A stretch of 64,000 nucleotides of DNA from Bradyrhizobium canariense (GTDB lineage: Bacteria > Pseudomonadota > Alphaproteobacteria > Rhizobiales > Xanthobacteraceae), in assembly GCF_018130465.1 (NCBI RefSeq), contig NZ_JAFCKJ010000001.1, forward strand, positions 908,125-972,124, given 5' to 3'. Positions 7,974-16,234 of this stretch are shown piece by piece (positions within the stretch are counted from its first letter, which is position 1; every line of letters starts with the position of its first letter). The position numbers and the translations under genes are program-made. The notes under the pieces are model-generated. The model did not search any database. It saw nothing but the letters and a program-made list of their open reading frames with translations, and was not told where the DNA came from.

Positions 7974-9914
7974 CTAGTTCGACTTCGCGCCTTCCTTGGC
8001 GTTCTCCGCCGTCGGCGATTCGACCGGTGCGGGACGTTTTCCGCTGCCGGTGATGCGCTCGATTGCCGAGCGCACCGCATCGCCCCCCTTGCGCTCCTTC
8101 AGCATGTCCAGCAGCGGCGCGGAGGCCGGCGAGCGGCGGATCAGGCTTTCCGGATCGGGGAAGACCAGGGGATCGTCCCAGGGGCCCTGCACCACGAAGG
8201 GCAATTCGAAGCCCGACGCGCTGTTGAGGCTGGCCACGCCCTTCATGTCGTATTCGCGCGTCGGCACCGAGGCGGTGCCGGTCATCGTGATCTTCGCCGC
8301 AGGTCCCTCGACGCGGATGTCCTCGGCGGTGGCGACGCCGTCGGAGAACTTCACCGCGATGGTGAGATTGTCGTAAGGGGTGGAGCCGTTGCGGAAATTG
8401 CCGCCGCCGGAGAGCGGGCGCCGCTCGAGCCGCTTCAGGAGCTGCTCGGCATTGAAGCCCGAGATCGCGCCGTCATGCCCGGTCACGGTGGCGCTGCCGT
8501 CGAGCGACTGCACGAGGCCGAACGGGCTCGAGCCGGAAGCGAGGAGCGAGACGTTGATGTTGCCGCGGCCGGACAGCTTGTTGAGGCCGAACAGCTCGGA
8601 GGCGCAGGCCTGAAGGTCGACGTCGGTGAACTGGAATTGCGCCTTGATGTCGGCGACGGTGTCGGAGCGCGCGATGCCGAACGAGCCCTTGGCGATACCG
8701 CCATAGACCTGGGCCTCGCCGACCGAGAGCGCCAGCGTGCCGTTGCGCAGATTCGCGCCGATCGCGGTGCGACCGAGTTTCGACCCCCCGACCGTCAGCT
8801 TGGCTGCCGACAGGCGCATGTCGAGGTCGGTGGTCGACAGGGCGTTGAGATCGAACAGCTGCCTGTTCCAGTCGCGCGCGCCGCTCGCGAGCAGGCGGAA
8901 GGTCGAGATATAAGGTGTGAAGTCGAGCGCGTCGGCTGCGAGCGTCGCCTGCAGCGTCTGCCGGCCGTTATTGGCGTAGGTCATCACGCCCTCGGCGGTG
9001 TTGCCGTCGAGCTCGACATTGACGTTGGTGAGCGCGATCGAGGCGCCGACGACATTGGCGCGCGCCTTCAACGCGAAGCGCCCGAAGCCGCCGCTGGCGG
9101 GCTGCGGCTGGCCGGTCCAGCGCAGCGCGTTGCGCAAGGACGGGCTGTCGATGGTGAGCGTGCCCTCCATCATCGGGCTGGTGCGGTTGGCGACGTTGCC
9201 GTCGAAGGCGAGCTTGAGCGGTGCGCTCGCGATCCGCGCCTTCAACCCCGAGCGCTCGCCGGAGAGCGCGGCGACGAAATCGGAAAAGCTGATCGATCCG
9301 TCGACCCGTTCGCCGCGCCAGTCGAACTGTCCGGTCGCAGCAAAGGAGCGCGAGATCGAGGGCCAGGCCAGCGACAGGTCGATGTCCTCGAACTTCTCGG
9401 TGCCGTGCGTGGCAGCGTCCTCGTAATTGAGCACGCCGTCCTGGATCCGGATCTCGGAGAACGACACCTGATTCTCGGCGCCGGGCTTCATGGTGCGCGC
9501 GATGGTCTGGATGAACGGCGTCCAGTTGCTCTCGCCGTCCGGCTTCAGGCTGACATGGATGCGCGGCCGCAGCAGCGTCAGGTCGGCGATCTCGAACCGT
9601 TGCAGCAGCAGCGGCAGCAGCCGCAGGTTCGCGGTCAGCACGTCGACATGGAGCGCGGGATCGCTGGTGCCGCCGCCCTTCAGACCGACGTCATGGAAGG
9701 AGATGTAGCTTGCCGGCAGCACGGAAATGTCGATCGCGCCTGCGACACTGAGCTCGAGCCCGGTGACGTCGCGGATCTGCGTTTCCACCGCCTTGCGCAG
9801 CGCGTCGCGGTTGATGAGCCATGAGGTCGCGATCAGGGCGATCAGCGCCACGCCGAGCAGCGCCGCGATCGGCGTCCCGAGGCGCTTCATTCCTTGGGCC
9901 ATGGTCAATGGCAT
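7974..9914 (-). CDS. AsmA-family envelope protein
   Basis: This protein of about 646 residues has an N-terminal membrane anchor (TPIAALLGVALIALIATSWLI) followed by the AsmA opening NRDALRKAVETQIRDVTGLELSVAGAIDISVLP. It ends with the AsmA C-terminal region (residues about 480-610: GFNAEQLLKRLERRPLSGGG, then VRVEGPAAKI-like repeats, MTGTASVPTREYDMKG). AsmA-like proteins are anchored in the inner membrane and form periplasmic bridges implicated in lipid traffic and outer-membrane homeostasis. Starts at 9914, 9902 or 9890 are all possible; the last is preceded directly by AAGGA. The gene is alone, divergent from scoA. The tail after residue 620 is charged and probably disordered. Confidence 0.85.
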   Translation of the reverse strand: MPLTMAQGMKRLGTPIAALLGVALIALIATSWLINRDALRKAVETQIRDVTGLELSVAGAIDISVLPASYISFHDVGLKGGGTSDPALHVDVLTANLRLLPLLLQRFEIADLTLLRPRIHVSLKPDGESNWTPFIQTIARTMKPGAENQVSFSEIRIQDGVLNYEDAATHGTEKFEDIDLSLAWPSISRSFAATGQFDWRGERVDGSISFSDFVAALSGERSGLKARIASAPLKLAFDGNVANRTSPMMEGTLTIDSPSLRNALRWTGQPQPASGGFGRFALKARANVVGASIALTNVNVELDGNTAEGVMTYANNGRQTLQATLAADALDFTPYISTFRLLASGARDWNRQLFDLNALSTTDLDMRLSAAKLTVGGSKLGRTAIGANLRNGTLALSVGEAQVYGGIAKGSFGIARSDTVADIKAQFQFTDVDLQACASELFGLNKLSGRGNINVSLLASGSSPFGLVQSLDGSATVTGHDGAISGFNAEQLLKRLERRPLSGGGNFRNGSTPYDNLTIAVKFSDGVATAEDIRVEGPAAKITMTGTASVPTREYDMKGVASLNSASGFELPFVVQGPWDDPLVFPDPESLIRRSPASAPLLDMLKERKGGDAVRSAIERITGSGKRPAPVESPTAENAKEGAKSN

Positions 9915-10190
9915 GTCCTGATCGAGTTGGTCGCTGGAGCCAGAAGGCGGGCCGGGAAACCTGCGCGCCCCACGCCCAAGACTATTGTGTTAAGTGCCGC
10001 AACTTGATGGGTTTTCTTGTCGCTTTCAAGGCCGCGGGAACGGTTGCGCCCACGGCTTGGGCAGCTTCTATCACCCGGGGGCGGAGCGGAGAACCCCGTA
10101 TCATTGACGGCCTCGGACGATTTCGCCTAATAATTGCCGCCAATAAGGCGCGACGCCTGCAAGCCGAAGGTTCACTCGAAGGTTATTTGC

Positions 10191-10898
10191 ATGAACAAGG
10201 TCTATCCCGACGCCAAGTCGGCTCTCGAGGGCGTTCTGAAAGACAACATGATGATCATGTCGGGCGGCTTCGGCCTCTGCGGCATCGCCGAGGAGCTGTC
10301 GGACGCGATCCGCGAGTCCGGCGTCAAGGGCCTGACGGTGATCTCAAACAATGCCGGCGTCGACGGAATTGGCCTCAGCCGCCTGCTGGAAACCCGCCAG
10401 ATCAAGAAGATGATCTCGTCCTATGTCGGCGAAAACAAGCTGTTCGCCCAGCAATTCCTCGCCGGCGAGCTGGAACTCGAATTCAATCCGCAGGGCACGC
10501 TGGCCGAGCGCATCCGCGCGGGCGGCGCCGGCATTCCGGCCTTCTACACCAAGACCGGCGTCGGCACGCTGATCGCCGAGGGCAAGGAAGTGAAGGAATT
10601 CGACGGACAGAAGTACTTGATGGAGCGCGGCCTGTTCGCTGACCTCGCCATCGTCCACGCCTGGAAGGGCGACACTGCCGGCAACCTCATCTACCGCAAG
10701 ACCGCGCGCAATTTTAACCCGATGATGGCGACCGCCGCCAAGGTCACGGTGGCCGAGGTCGAGCATCTGGTTCCGGCCGGCGAGCTCGATCCCGATCACA
10801 TCCACACGCCCGGACTTTTCGTAAAGCGCATCGTCGAGGTCGGAACGGCCAAGAAGCGCATCGAATTCCGCAACACCCGCCCGCGCACGGCAGCTTGA
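10191..10898 (+). CDS. scoA: 3-oxoacid CoA-transferase subunit A
   Basis: This 235-residue alpha subunit transfers CoA between succinyl-CoA and acetoacetate (or a related 3-oxoacid). The glycine-rich CoA-binding loop MSGGFGLCGIAEEL is at residues 22-35, followed by NNAGVDGIGLSRLL and the FNPQGTLAERIRAGGAGIPAF block typical of class I CoA-transferase A subunits. The ATG at 10191 follows GAAGG at 9 bases; an upstream in-frame extension has no ribosome site. Subunit B begins 15 bases after the stop, so the two form an operon. Likely role: ketone-body or polyhydroxybutyrate-derived acetoacetate use. The 276 bases before it, shared with asmA, should hold the promoter. Confidence 0.93.
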   Translation: MNKVYPDAKSALEGVLKDNMMIMSGGFGLCGIAEELSDAIRESGVKGLTVISNNAGVDGIGLSRLLETRQIKKMISSYVGENKLFAQQFLAGELELEFNPQGTLAERIRAGGAGIPAFYTKTGVGTLIAEGKEVKEFDGQKYLMERGLFADLAIVHAWKGDTAGNLIYRKTARNFNPMMATAAKVTVAEVEHLVPAGELDPDHIHTPGLFVKRIVEVGTAKKRIEFRNTRPRTAA

Positions 10899-10913
10899 GA
10901 TCAGGAGACCGAT

Positions 10914-11564
10914 ATGGCCTGGACCCGTGAACAGATGGCTGCGCGCGCCGCGAAGGAACTGCGTGACGGCTATTACGTCAATCTCGGCATCGGCATCCCG
11001 ACGCTGGTCTCGAACTACATCCCGGACGGCATGGACGTCAGCCTCCAGAGCGAGAACGGCATGCTCGGCATGGGCCCGTTCCCCTATGAGGGTGAAGAGG
11101 ACGCCGATCTCATCAACGCCGGCAAGCAGACCGTGAGCGAGCTGCCGTCGACCTCGTATTTCTCGAGCGCGGATTCCTTCGGCATGATCCGCGGCGGCCA
11201 CATGGATCTGTCGATCCTCGGCGCCATGCAGGTGGCCCAGAACGGCGATCTCGCCAACTGGATGATCCCCGGCAAGATGGTCAAGGGCATGGGCGGCGCG
11301 ATGGATCTCGTCGCCGGCGTCAAGCGCGTCGTCGTGGTGATGGAGCATTCGGCCAAGGACGGTGCCAAGCTTCTGAAGCAGTGCAATTTGCCGCTGACCG
11401 GCGAGCGCGTGGTCGACATGGTCGTGACTGACCTGGCTGTCTTCACCATCGACAAGCACGGCGGCGGCGGCATGGCGCTGATCGAGCTCGCCGACGGCGT
11501 TTCGCTCGACGAGGTCAAGGCCAAGACCGAAGCCGAATTCCGCGTCGCGCTGAAGAACACCTGA
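10914..11564 (+). CDS. scoB: 3-oxoacid CoA-transferase subunit B
   Basis: This 216-residue beta subunit carries the catalytic glutamate in the motif [11 protein letters not shown] (residues about 46-56), which forms the glutamyl-CoA intermediate. Other family signatures are [15 protein letters not shown] near the start and [14 protein letters not shown], then [20 protein letters not shown]. The ATG at 10914 follows CAGGAGACC. It forms the heteromeric SCOT-type enzyme with the upstream A subunit. A hairpin with a short T-rich tail ends the operon. Length is normal for the family (about 215). Confidence 0.94.
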   Translation: MAWTREQMAARAAKELRDGYYVNLGIGIPTLVSNYIPDGMDVSLQSENGMLGMGPFPYEGEEDADLINAGKQTVSELPSTSYFSSADSFGMIRGGHMDLSILGAMQVAQNGDLANWMIPGKMVKGMGGAMDLVAGVKRVVVVMEHSAKDGAKLLKQCNLPLTGERVVDMVVTDLAVFTIDKHGGGGMALIELADGVSLDEVKAKTEAEFRVALKNT

Positions 11565-11587
11565 TACAGCAGTCGCGAATGATCGTG

Positions 11588-11613
11588 AATGGCCGGGCAT
11601 CGTCCCGGCCATT
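11588..11613 (+). terminator. Probable terminator of scoAB
   Basis: A ten-base-pair stem (AATGGCCGGG / CCCGGCCATT) with a six-base loop lies 24 bases after the scoB stop and is followed by TTCCGTTT. The T-tract is interrupted, so termination may be partial. Confidence 0.6.
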
Positions 11614-11653
11614 TCCGTTTCAGCTTTGGCGCCGCTGTGACCACATCTTCGGT

Positions 11654-11788
11654 GTCGTCCTGGCGAAGGCCAGGACCCATACCGCGAGGTCTATCGAGCG
11701 CAGTCGGTGGGCGTCCCAAGGGCTGTCAACGCGAGACTTCGCCAAACTTTGCCTGGTGGTTATGGGGCCTGGCTTTCGCCAGGACGAC
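11654..11788. repeat. Cloverleaf-like intergenic palindrome
   Basis: Arms at 11654-11681 and 11761-11788 are inverted copies matching at 26 of 28 positions. Each arm is itself a hairpin (TCCTGGC-GAA-GGCCAGGA in the left arm), so the whole can fold as an outer and central stem with two terminal hairpins. Similar architecture recurs at 30741, 42496 and 62466 in this window. These look like non-coding interspersed elements of the genome. Confidence 0.75.
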
Positions 11789-11826
11789 ATTGTGGAGGCA
11801 GCGCGCACGTTGCCTCCACAATCGCA

Positions 11827-12705
11827 TCATGACTTGACCAACCATGCCCGACCCCATCGCGCCGACACGCTCGCGACCCAGGAGGTTTCCTCTCGAACCA
11901 GGCGGAAGCCGAGATTGGCGGGCGGCACGCCTTGCGCGCAACCGCCGGCGCGGGCGTCGCGGATGAAATCGGTGACATAGGCGCGGTGCGCACCCTCGGC
12001 GATACGCACGCCGCAGTTCACGGTGGGGCGGCCGGCATTGCCGGCCTCGTCGATCCGCGAGCGCACGAAGCAGGTCGAGGTCCACTCCCAGACATTGCCG
12101 GCGAGATCTTCGATGCCGTGCTCGTTCGAACCGAACCTGCCGAACGGATAGGCCGTCGTGTCGAAGAGGTCGCGTTCGGATTCACGCTCGTAGCGGCCGA
12201 TCCAGCGTTTCGATGGATCTGCTGCGTCCACCGGAAGGCCGTCATCCTTAAATCTGGAGCCGGCCGCAAAGGCCCATTCCGCGTCGCTCGGCAGGCGGTA
12301 GTTGTGACCGGTCTTGCGCGATAGCCAACCCGCATAAGCCTCGGCATCGTGCCAGCTCACCTGCACCGCAGGCCGATCGGAGGCGATTGCCACGCCGCGA
12401 TCAAGCGCGCGACAAGAGCCCTCCTGCACGCAAATCTGATAGTCGGATGACGAGACTTGATGCCGCATGATGTGCAGCGGCCTCTCGAAGCGCATCGCGC
12501 GCAGCGGCGCTTCCGCCTGCTGCCCGGCACGCGTGAAATCGCCGGCCTCGCGATAGGAGAGGCTACCTGGCGCGACCCTGACGATGGCAGGCTCCGCAGC
12601 GGTGCCGTGGGTCCCGATGTCCGACACCAGCGGCGCCACCGCGATCGGCCCTGCAAGCCCGGCGGCGCAGGCGAGTAGCAGTTTCAGCTTGAATGCTATC
12701 AGCAT
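11827..12705 (-). CDS. nirV: NirV-type formylglycine-generating-enzyme-like protein
   Basis: This 292-residue protein has an N-terminal hydrophobic segment (LKLLLACAAGLAGPIAVAP) that is probably a signal or anchor, then an FGE-sulfatase/SUMF1 domain: VSSSDYQICVQEGSC, AVQVSWHDAEAYAGWLS, YRLPSDAEWAFAA, EDLAGNVWEWTSTC and the end PANLGFRLVRE. It lies just downstream of nirK, the place where NirV is found in many denitrifiers. NirV is not required for activity in tested strains, and its exact role is unknown. The ATG at 12705 follows GGGGAACGACC. A terminator-like hairpin separates it from nirK, so it may depend on read-through. Confidence 0.86.
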   Translation of the reverse strand: MLIAFKLKLLLACAAGLAGPIAVAPLVSDIGTHGTAAEPAIVRVAPGSLSYREAGDFTRAGQQAEAPLRAMRFERPLHIMRHQVSSSDYQICVQEGSCRALDRGVAIASDRPAVQVSWHDAEAYAGWLSRKTGHNYRLPSDAEWAFAAGSRFKDDGLPVDAADPSKRWIGRYERESERDLFDTTAYPFGRFGSNEHGIEDLAGNVWEWTSTCFVRSRIDEAGNAGRPTVNCGVRIAEGAHRAYVTDFIRDARAGGCAQGVPPANLGFRLVREETSWVASVSARWGRAWLVKS

Positions 12706-12720
12706 GGTCGTTCCCCAAGG

Positions 12721-12746
12721 AAAAGGGGCCGGTCATCACCGGCCCC
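12721..12746 (-). terminator. Terminator-like hairpin between nirK and nirV
   Basis: On the minus strand a nine-base-pair perfect stem GGGGCCGGT/ACCGGCCCC with a four-base loop is followed by TTTTCC. It starts 10 bases after the nirK stop and ends just before the nirV ribosome site, so it would lower nirV expression relative to nirK. Confidence 0.65.
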
Positions 12747-12755
12747 TCGTCACGT

Positions 12756-13853
12756 CTAGTTGGTGTTGGGGGCCGGGATATCCGCAGGGGCCTTCACCTG
12801 CGTCATCAGATCGTCGTTCCACTTGCCTTCGACCTTGAAGTGCGCGGTGGCGCCGAGGTCGGCGGCCTCGATCAGATTGTGCGTGACATAGGCGTAGATG
12901 CCGGGCTGCATGAATTTGTACAGCGCAGCTCCCGCCGAGCCGCCGCGGATGAACCAGGTCTCGAGCCCGGTCTCCGGCGCGTTGGAGAACTTGCCGGTCT
13001 CCCAGACATAGTCGCCATGGCCGCCGATCAGATGCGGACGGCTGTCGCGATTGGCCTGCGAATGCACGATCAGCACGTTCTCGCCGACATTGGCGGTGAG
13101 CGCATTCTTGCCGGTGAGCGCGCCGACCTTGCCGTTGAACACGACATGGGAGGGGATCAGCTTCTTCATCACCTCTTCGGTGTCGGTGAAGGCTTCGCCC
13201 GGCGAGTCATAGGACTTGAAATTGCCCTTGTCGTCGCGCGGGACGTACATGTCCTGCTCGCCGACATAGTAGACCTTGTCGTATTTCAGTGCGTGGCCCT
13301 TGCCGTCGTTGAGGCCGTCGCGCGGCAGCACCATCACGGCGCCGTTCATGCCGGAGACGACGTGCCAGGGGATCATCGGACCGCCCGGTGCGCAATGGTA
13401 GACGAACACGCCGGTCTTGGTCGCCTTCCAGCGCAATACGACCTGCTCGCCGGGATTGACCAGCGTGAGAGCACCGCCGCCGAGCGCGCCGGTCGCGGAA
13501 TGGAAGTCGATGTTGTGCGGCATGGAGTTGGTTGCGGGATTGACCAGCGTCGTTTCGACGTAGTCGCCCTCGTGCACGACCATCATCGGGCCCGGCATCG
13601 AGCCGTTGAAGGTCATTGCCTGGAAGGTGGTGCCCTTCTCGTCGATGACGACCTTCTTCTCCTCGATCGTGAGCTTGAACTCCACGATCTTGGGACCCTG
13701 CTTGGTCGCTTGCTCGTGCGCATGCACGAAGGGCGGAGCGACCAGCTCGATCTTCTGGCGCGGCAGTTTGAGATCATCGGCGGCCAAGGCGGGTGTCGCC
13801 AGCATCAAGGCAGTCGCGGCGGCGCTGATCAATGCGGCTCGGCGGGTGAACAT
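12756..13853 (-). CDS. nirK: Copper-containing nitrite reductase
   Basis: This 365-residue periplasmic enzyme reduces nitrite to nitric oxide in denitrification. The start [24 protein letters not shown] is a twin-arginine-type signal peptide cleaved after ALA. Copper ligands are visible: [12 protein letters not shown] gives two His (one for type 1, one for type 2 copper) and the catalytic Asp; [21 protein letters not shown] gives the type 2 His and the type 1 Cys, His and Met; [11 protein letters not shown] gives the second active-site His; [11 protein letters not shown] gives the last type 2 His. I chose ATG 13853 over 13862 because GAAGGA is then at proper spacing. An FNR/FixK-like box lies 61 bases upstream. 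nirV follows. Confidence 0.97.
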   Translation of the reverse strand: MFTRRAALISAAATALMLATPALAADDLKLPRQKIELVAPPFVHAHEQATKQGPKIVEFKLTIEEKKVVIDEKGTTFQAMTFNGSMPGPMMVVHEGDYVETTLVNPATNSMPHNIDFHSATGALGGGALTLVNPGEQVVLRWKATKTGVFVYHCAPGGPMIPWHVVSGMNGAVMVLPRDGLNDGKGHALKYDKVYYVGEQDMYVPRDDKGNFKSYDSPGEAFTDTEEVMKKLIPSHVVFNGKVGALTGKNALTANVGENVLIVHSQANRDSRPHLIGGHGDYVWETGKFSNAPETGLETWFIRGGSAGAALYKFMQPGIYAYVTHNLIEAADLGATAHFKVEGKWNDDLMTQVKAPADIPAPNTN

Positions 13854-13913
13854 CGGAAGCATCCTTCATCTGTGATGACGGAATGCAGTGTGCGCCGATC
13901 GCGGCAAGTGTGT

Positions 13914-13927
13914 TTGCGCTGCGACAA
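13914..13927. promoter_or_regulatory. FNR/FixK/NnrR-type box upstream of nirK
   Basis: TTGCGCTGCGACAA fits TTG-N8-CAA, with one deviation from the FixK2 pattern TTG(A/C)-N6-(T/G)CAA. Its centre is 67 bases before the nirK start, leaving room for a class II promoter with a leader of about 25 bases. It differs at one position from the box at 15850-15863. Confidence 0.7.
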
Positions 13928-14094
13928 GCTTTTGCCGGATTCGCCTCCGGTAAAATCCTTAAGGAGTTTGTCGAACATCGCGTCGGCGATACGAAAGACG
14001 CGACAGCGCGCGACGTCAGCCGCGTCGGTCGCAAATCGTTCGCATGTTCAATTGCGTTTATTGCGAATGGATTGTTGTCGCGGATCGTTGTCGA

Positions 14095-14301
14095 CTAGAG
14101 CAACTGGATCGCAATCCAGACCGTACCCCAGACGGCGAGCGACAGCGCGACGAAGACGGCGGCCGTGATGACCATCACGCGTACGAGGTGGCCGGCGCCG
14201 GCGGCGGGCGCGGAGGGGACGGGACGAAAATCGTCGAAGCGCGGGATATGGTCGCGAACGCCGGTGAGCCACAGAACGAGATCGAGCGCGAACGACGCCA
14301 T
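14095..14301 (-). CDS. Small single-pass membrane protein in the denitrification block
   Basis: This 68-residue protein starts with an ATG preceded by CTGGAGATAGGCT, a good ribosome site. The first 40 residues are mixed (FALDLVLWLTGVRDHIPRFDDFRPVP) and a strong membrane helix follows near residues 42-66 (VMVITAAVFVALSLAVWGTVW). I do not recognise the family. It is divergent from hemN and shares with it a perfect FixK-type box at 14362-14375, whose position suits its own start too. It is therefore probably made under low oxygen or with NO, as an assembly or accessory factor. The gap to nirK downstream is about 240 bases. Confidence 0.7.
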   Translation of the reverse strand: MASFALDLVLWLTGVRDHIPRFDDFRPVPSAPAAGAGHLVRVMVITAAVFVALSLAVWGTVWIAIQLL

Positions 14302-14361
14302 AGCCTATCTCCAGAGGGCAATAGTCAAATATCACCATGGCTCCGATCAGGCGCTCGGACT

Positions 14362-14375
14362 TTGAGCGAACGCAA
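14362..14375. promoter_or_regulatory. FixK-type box between the small membrane gene and hemN
   Basis: TTGAGCGAACGCAA matches TTG(A/C)-N6-(T/G)CAA exactly on both strands. The centre is 92 bases before the hemN ATG and 67 bases before the divergent small gene, so it can serve either or both promoters. Confidence 0.78.
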
Positions 14376-14460
14376 GGTAGCGCGCCCGAAAATGGGTAAT
14401 CTAGTGCCATCCGGGATGCGCCGCCCCACTGCGCAGCATTGATTTACGAATGGGTAAGAT

Positions 14461-15813
14461 ATGAGGGCCGATCTTGCGGCGAGCTACGGCGAAGAACGAC
14501 TGCCGCGCTACACGAGCTACCCGACCGCACCGCACTTCTCGCCGGCGATCGACGAGGGCGCCTACGCCCGGTGGCTGGCGGAGCTCCCGACGGGGGCCAG
14601 CGCGTCGCTTTATCTGCACGTGCCGTTCTGCCGCGAGATGTGCTGGTATTGCGGCTGCCATACCCAGATCGTCCGTCGAGACGGGCTCATCGCGGCCTAT
14701 CTGCGCACGCTGCGCAGCGAGATCGCGCAGGTGTCCGAGACCATCGGCCGGCGCATCAAGGTCGAGCACATCCATTTCGGCGGCGGCACGCCGACGATCA
14801 TGGCGCCGGAGGCTTTTGCCGAGTTGATGGCGGCCATGCGCCATTCGTTTTTCGTGCTGCCGTCGGCCGAGATTGCCGTCGAGATCGATCCCCGCACGCT
14901 GACTGCCGACATGGTCGAGGCCATGCGGCTCTCCGGCGTCAATCGCGCGAGCCTGGGGGTGCAGAGCTTCGACCCTGTCGTGCAGCGCGCGATCAACCGC
15001 GTGCAGAGCTATGAGCAGACGGCTTCCGTCGTCGACATGCTCCAGCGCGCCGGGATCAACGGGATCAACTTCGATCTGATCTACGGGCTGCCGCACCAGA
15101 CCGTTGCCTCGTGCCTGGATACCGTTCGACGTTCGCTCGAGCTTGGGCCCGACCGCTTCTCGGTGTTCGGCTACGCGCATGTACCTGATTTCAAGAAGCA
15201 CCAGCGCATGATCAACGAGGCCGCGCTGCCTGACGGCCTTGCACGCCACGACCAGGCCTGTGCGATCGCCAATGCGTTGAAGGAGGCCGGTTACGTGCAG
15301 ATCGGGCTTGATCATTTCGCGCGGCCCGACGATTCCATGGCTGTGGCCTTCGAGGAACGCACGCTGCGGCGCAATTTTCAGGGCTACACCACCGACAAGG
15401 GCGAAGTTCTGCTCGGCTTCGGCGCCAGCGCGATCGGACATTTGCCGCAGGGCTATGTCCAGAACGAGGTGCAGATCGGCGCCTATGCGCAGAGCATCGC
15501 CGCGGGCCATCTGGCCACCGCGAAAGGCTATGGGCTCACCGACGACGACCGGCTGCGCGCCGACATCATCGAACGCATCATGTGCGAGTTCAGCGTCGAT
15601 CTTGGCGACATCTGCGCGCGTCATGGCGCAGAGGCCGGGGCAATGCTGAAATCGGCGTCGCGTCTGAAGCCGCTGATTTCCGACGGCGTCGTGAGACTGG
15701 ACGGCGACCGCATCGCAGTCGCCAAGGACTCGCGCTTTCTCGTGCGCAGCGTCGCAGCCGCGTTCGACGCACATCTGGATCCGGCGAAGCAGTTGCACAG
15801 CCGGGCGGTGTGA
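14461..15813 (+). CDS. hemN: Oxygen-independent coproporphyrinogen III dehydrogenase
   Basis: This 450-residue radical-SAM enzyme converts coproporphyrinogen III to protoporphyrinogen IX without oxygen in haem synthesis. The iron-sulphur ligands are in CREMCWYCGC near residues 59-68, preceded by the HemN start RYTSYPTAPHFSPAI. SAM-binding GGGTP (IHFGGGTPTIM) and the HemN segment FSVFGYAHVPDFKKHQRM are present, as is LGFGASAIG. Length agrees with E. coli HemN (457). A perfect FixK-type box lies upstream, as expected of a gene needed under low oxygen, and it sits within the denitrification block. The ribosome site (GGGTAAG) is weak. Confidence 0.95.
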   Translation: MRADLAASYGEERLPRYTSYPTAPHFSPAIDEGAYARWLAELPTGASASLYLHVPFCREMCWYCGCHTQIVRRDGLIAAYLRTLRSEIAQVSETIGRRIKVEHIHFGGGTPTIMAPEAFAELMAAMRHSFFVLPSAEIAVEIDPRTLTADMVEAMRLSGVNRASLGVQSFDPVVQRAINRVQSYEQTASVVDMLQRAGINGINFDLIYGLPHQTVASCLDTVRRSLELGPDRFSVFGYAHVPDFKKHQRMINEAALPDGLARHDQACAIANALKEAGYVQIGLDHFARPDDSMAVAFEERTLRRNFQGYTTDKGEVLLGFGASAIGHLPQGYVQNEVQIGAYAQSIAAGHLATAKGYGLTDDDRLRADIIERIMCEFSVDLGDICARHGAEAGAMLKSASRLKPLISDGVVRLDGDRIAVAKDSRFLVRSVAAAFDAHLDPAKQLHSRAV

Positions 15814-15827
15814 AATCACTTTGCCGT

Positions 15828-15845
15828 CATTCCGGAATGACGGGC
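15828..15845. repeat. Short perfect palindrome after hemN
   Basis: GTCATTCCGGAATGAC is a perfect 16-base palindrome just after the hemN stop. It resembles the end arms of the genome's intergenic palindromes and may be an element remnant; as a hairpin it has almost no loop and no T-run. Confidence 0.4.
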
Positions 15846-15849
15846 CAGC

Positions 15850-15863
15850 TTGCGCTTCGACAA
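15850..15863. promoter_or_regulatory. FNR/FixK/NnrR-type box upstream of the DUF1858-like gene
   Basis: TTGCGCTTCGACAA fits TTG-N8-CAA and differs at one position from the nirK box (13914-13927). The centre lies 55 bases before the ATG at 15912, ideal for a class II activator with a leader of about 14 bases. Confidence 0.7.
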
Positions 15864-15911
15864 AGAGACTCCCGCCCGCTCCGCTATCGTCGTTTCGGAA
15901 CGGAGTTGTCC

Positions 15912-16109
15912 ATGCCTTTTGGATCCGACGATCTGGTCGATGACATCATGCGCACGGCGCCGCACACGATCCGCGTGTTTCTCGCCTTCAGGATGGCTTG
16001 CGTCGGCTGTCCGATCGCAACCTTCCACACGGTCGATGACGCCTGCCGCGAGCATGGCATCGATCGCGACAAATTCCTCGCCGCGCTGTGCGACTGCGTG
16101 CCGGCGTGA
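15912..16109 (+). CDS. DUF1858-like small Cys-motif protein
   Basis: This 65-residue soluble protein has the DUF1858 (ScdA N-terminal-like) pattern: an N-terminal LVDDIMRTAPHTIRVFLAF helix pair and the signature ACVGCPIATFHTVDDACREHGID, ending with CDC. The CxxC pair and the conserved HTVDDACREH block suggest a redox or metal/NO-related role, as in ScdA/YtfE-type repair proteins of which this is the isolated first domain. The ATG at 15912 follows CGGAG at 9 bases. With a nirK-like FNR box and nnrR next to it, it is probably part of the nitrogen-oxide response. A biochemical function is not established for the stand-alone domain. Confidence 0.82.
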   Translation: MPFGSDDLVDDIMRTAPHTIRVFLAFRMACVGCPIATFHTVDDACREHGIDRDKFLAALCDCVPA

Positions 16110-16234
16110 AGCGGTCTGGAATTCGCGCGGGCCGCGCGCGGATTCCCCGGTGAGGGGCGCTTTCGCCGTAAGCGGACGCACCCTCACCCCTATTTTCGGA
16201 AACGCGTCTTTAGGGAGACGTTCTGGCGCGGCTT

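Noticed and set aside
12693-14168. A 491-codon open frame on the plus strand opposite nirK
   Set aside because: It lies exactly antisense to nirK, whose copper ligands and signal peptide are unmistakable. Its translation is charged and low in hydrophobic structure. Such frames are usual shadows in high-GC genes.
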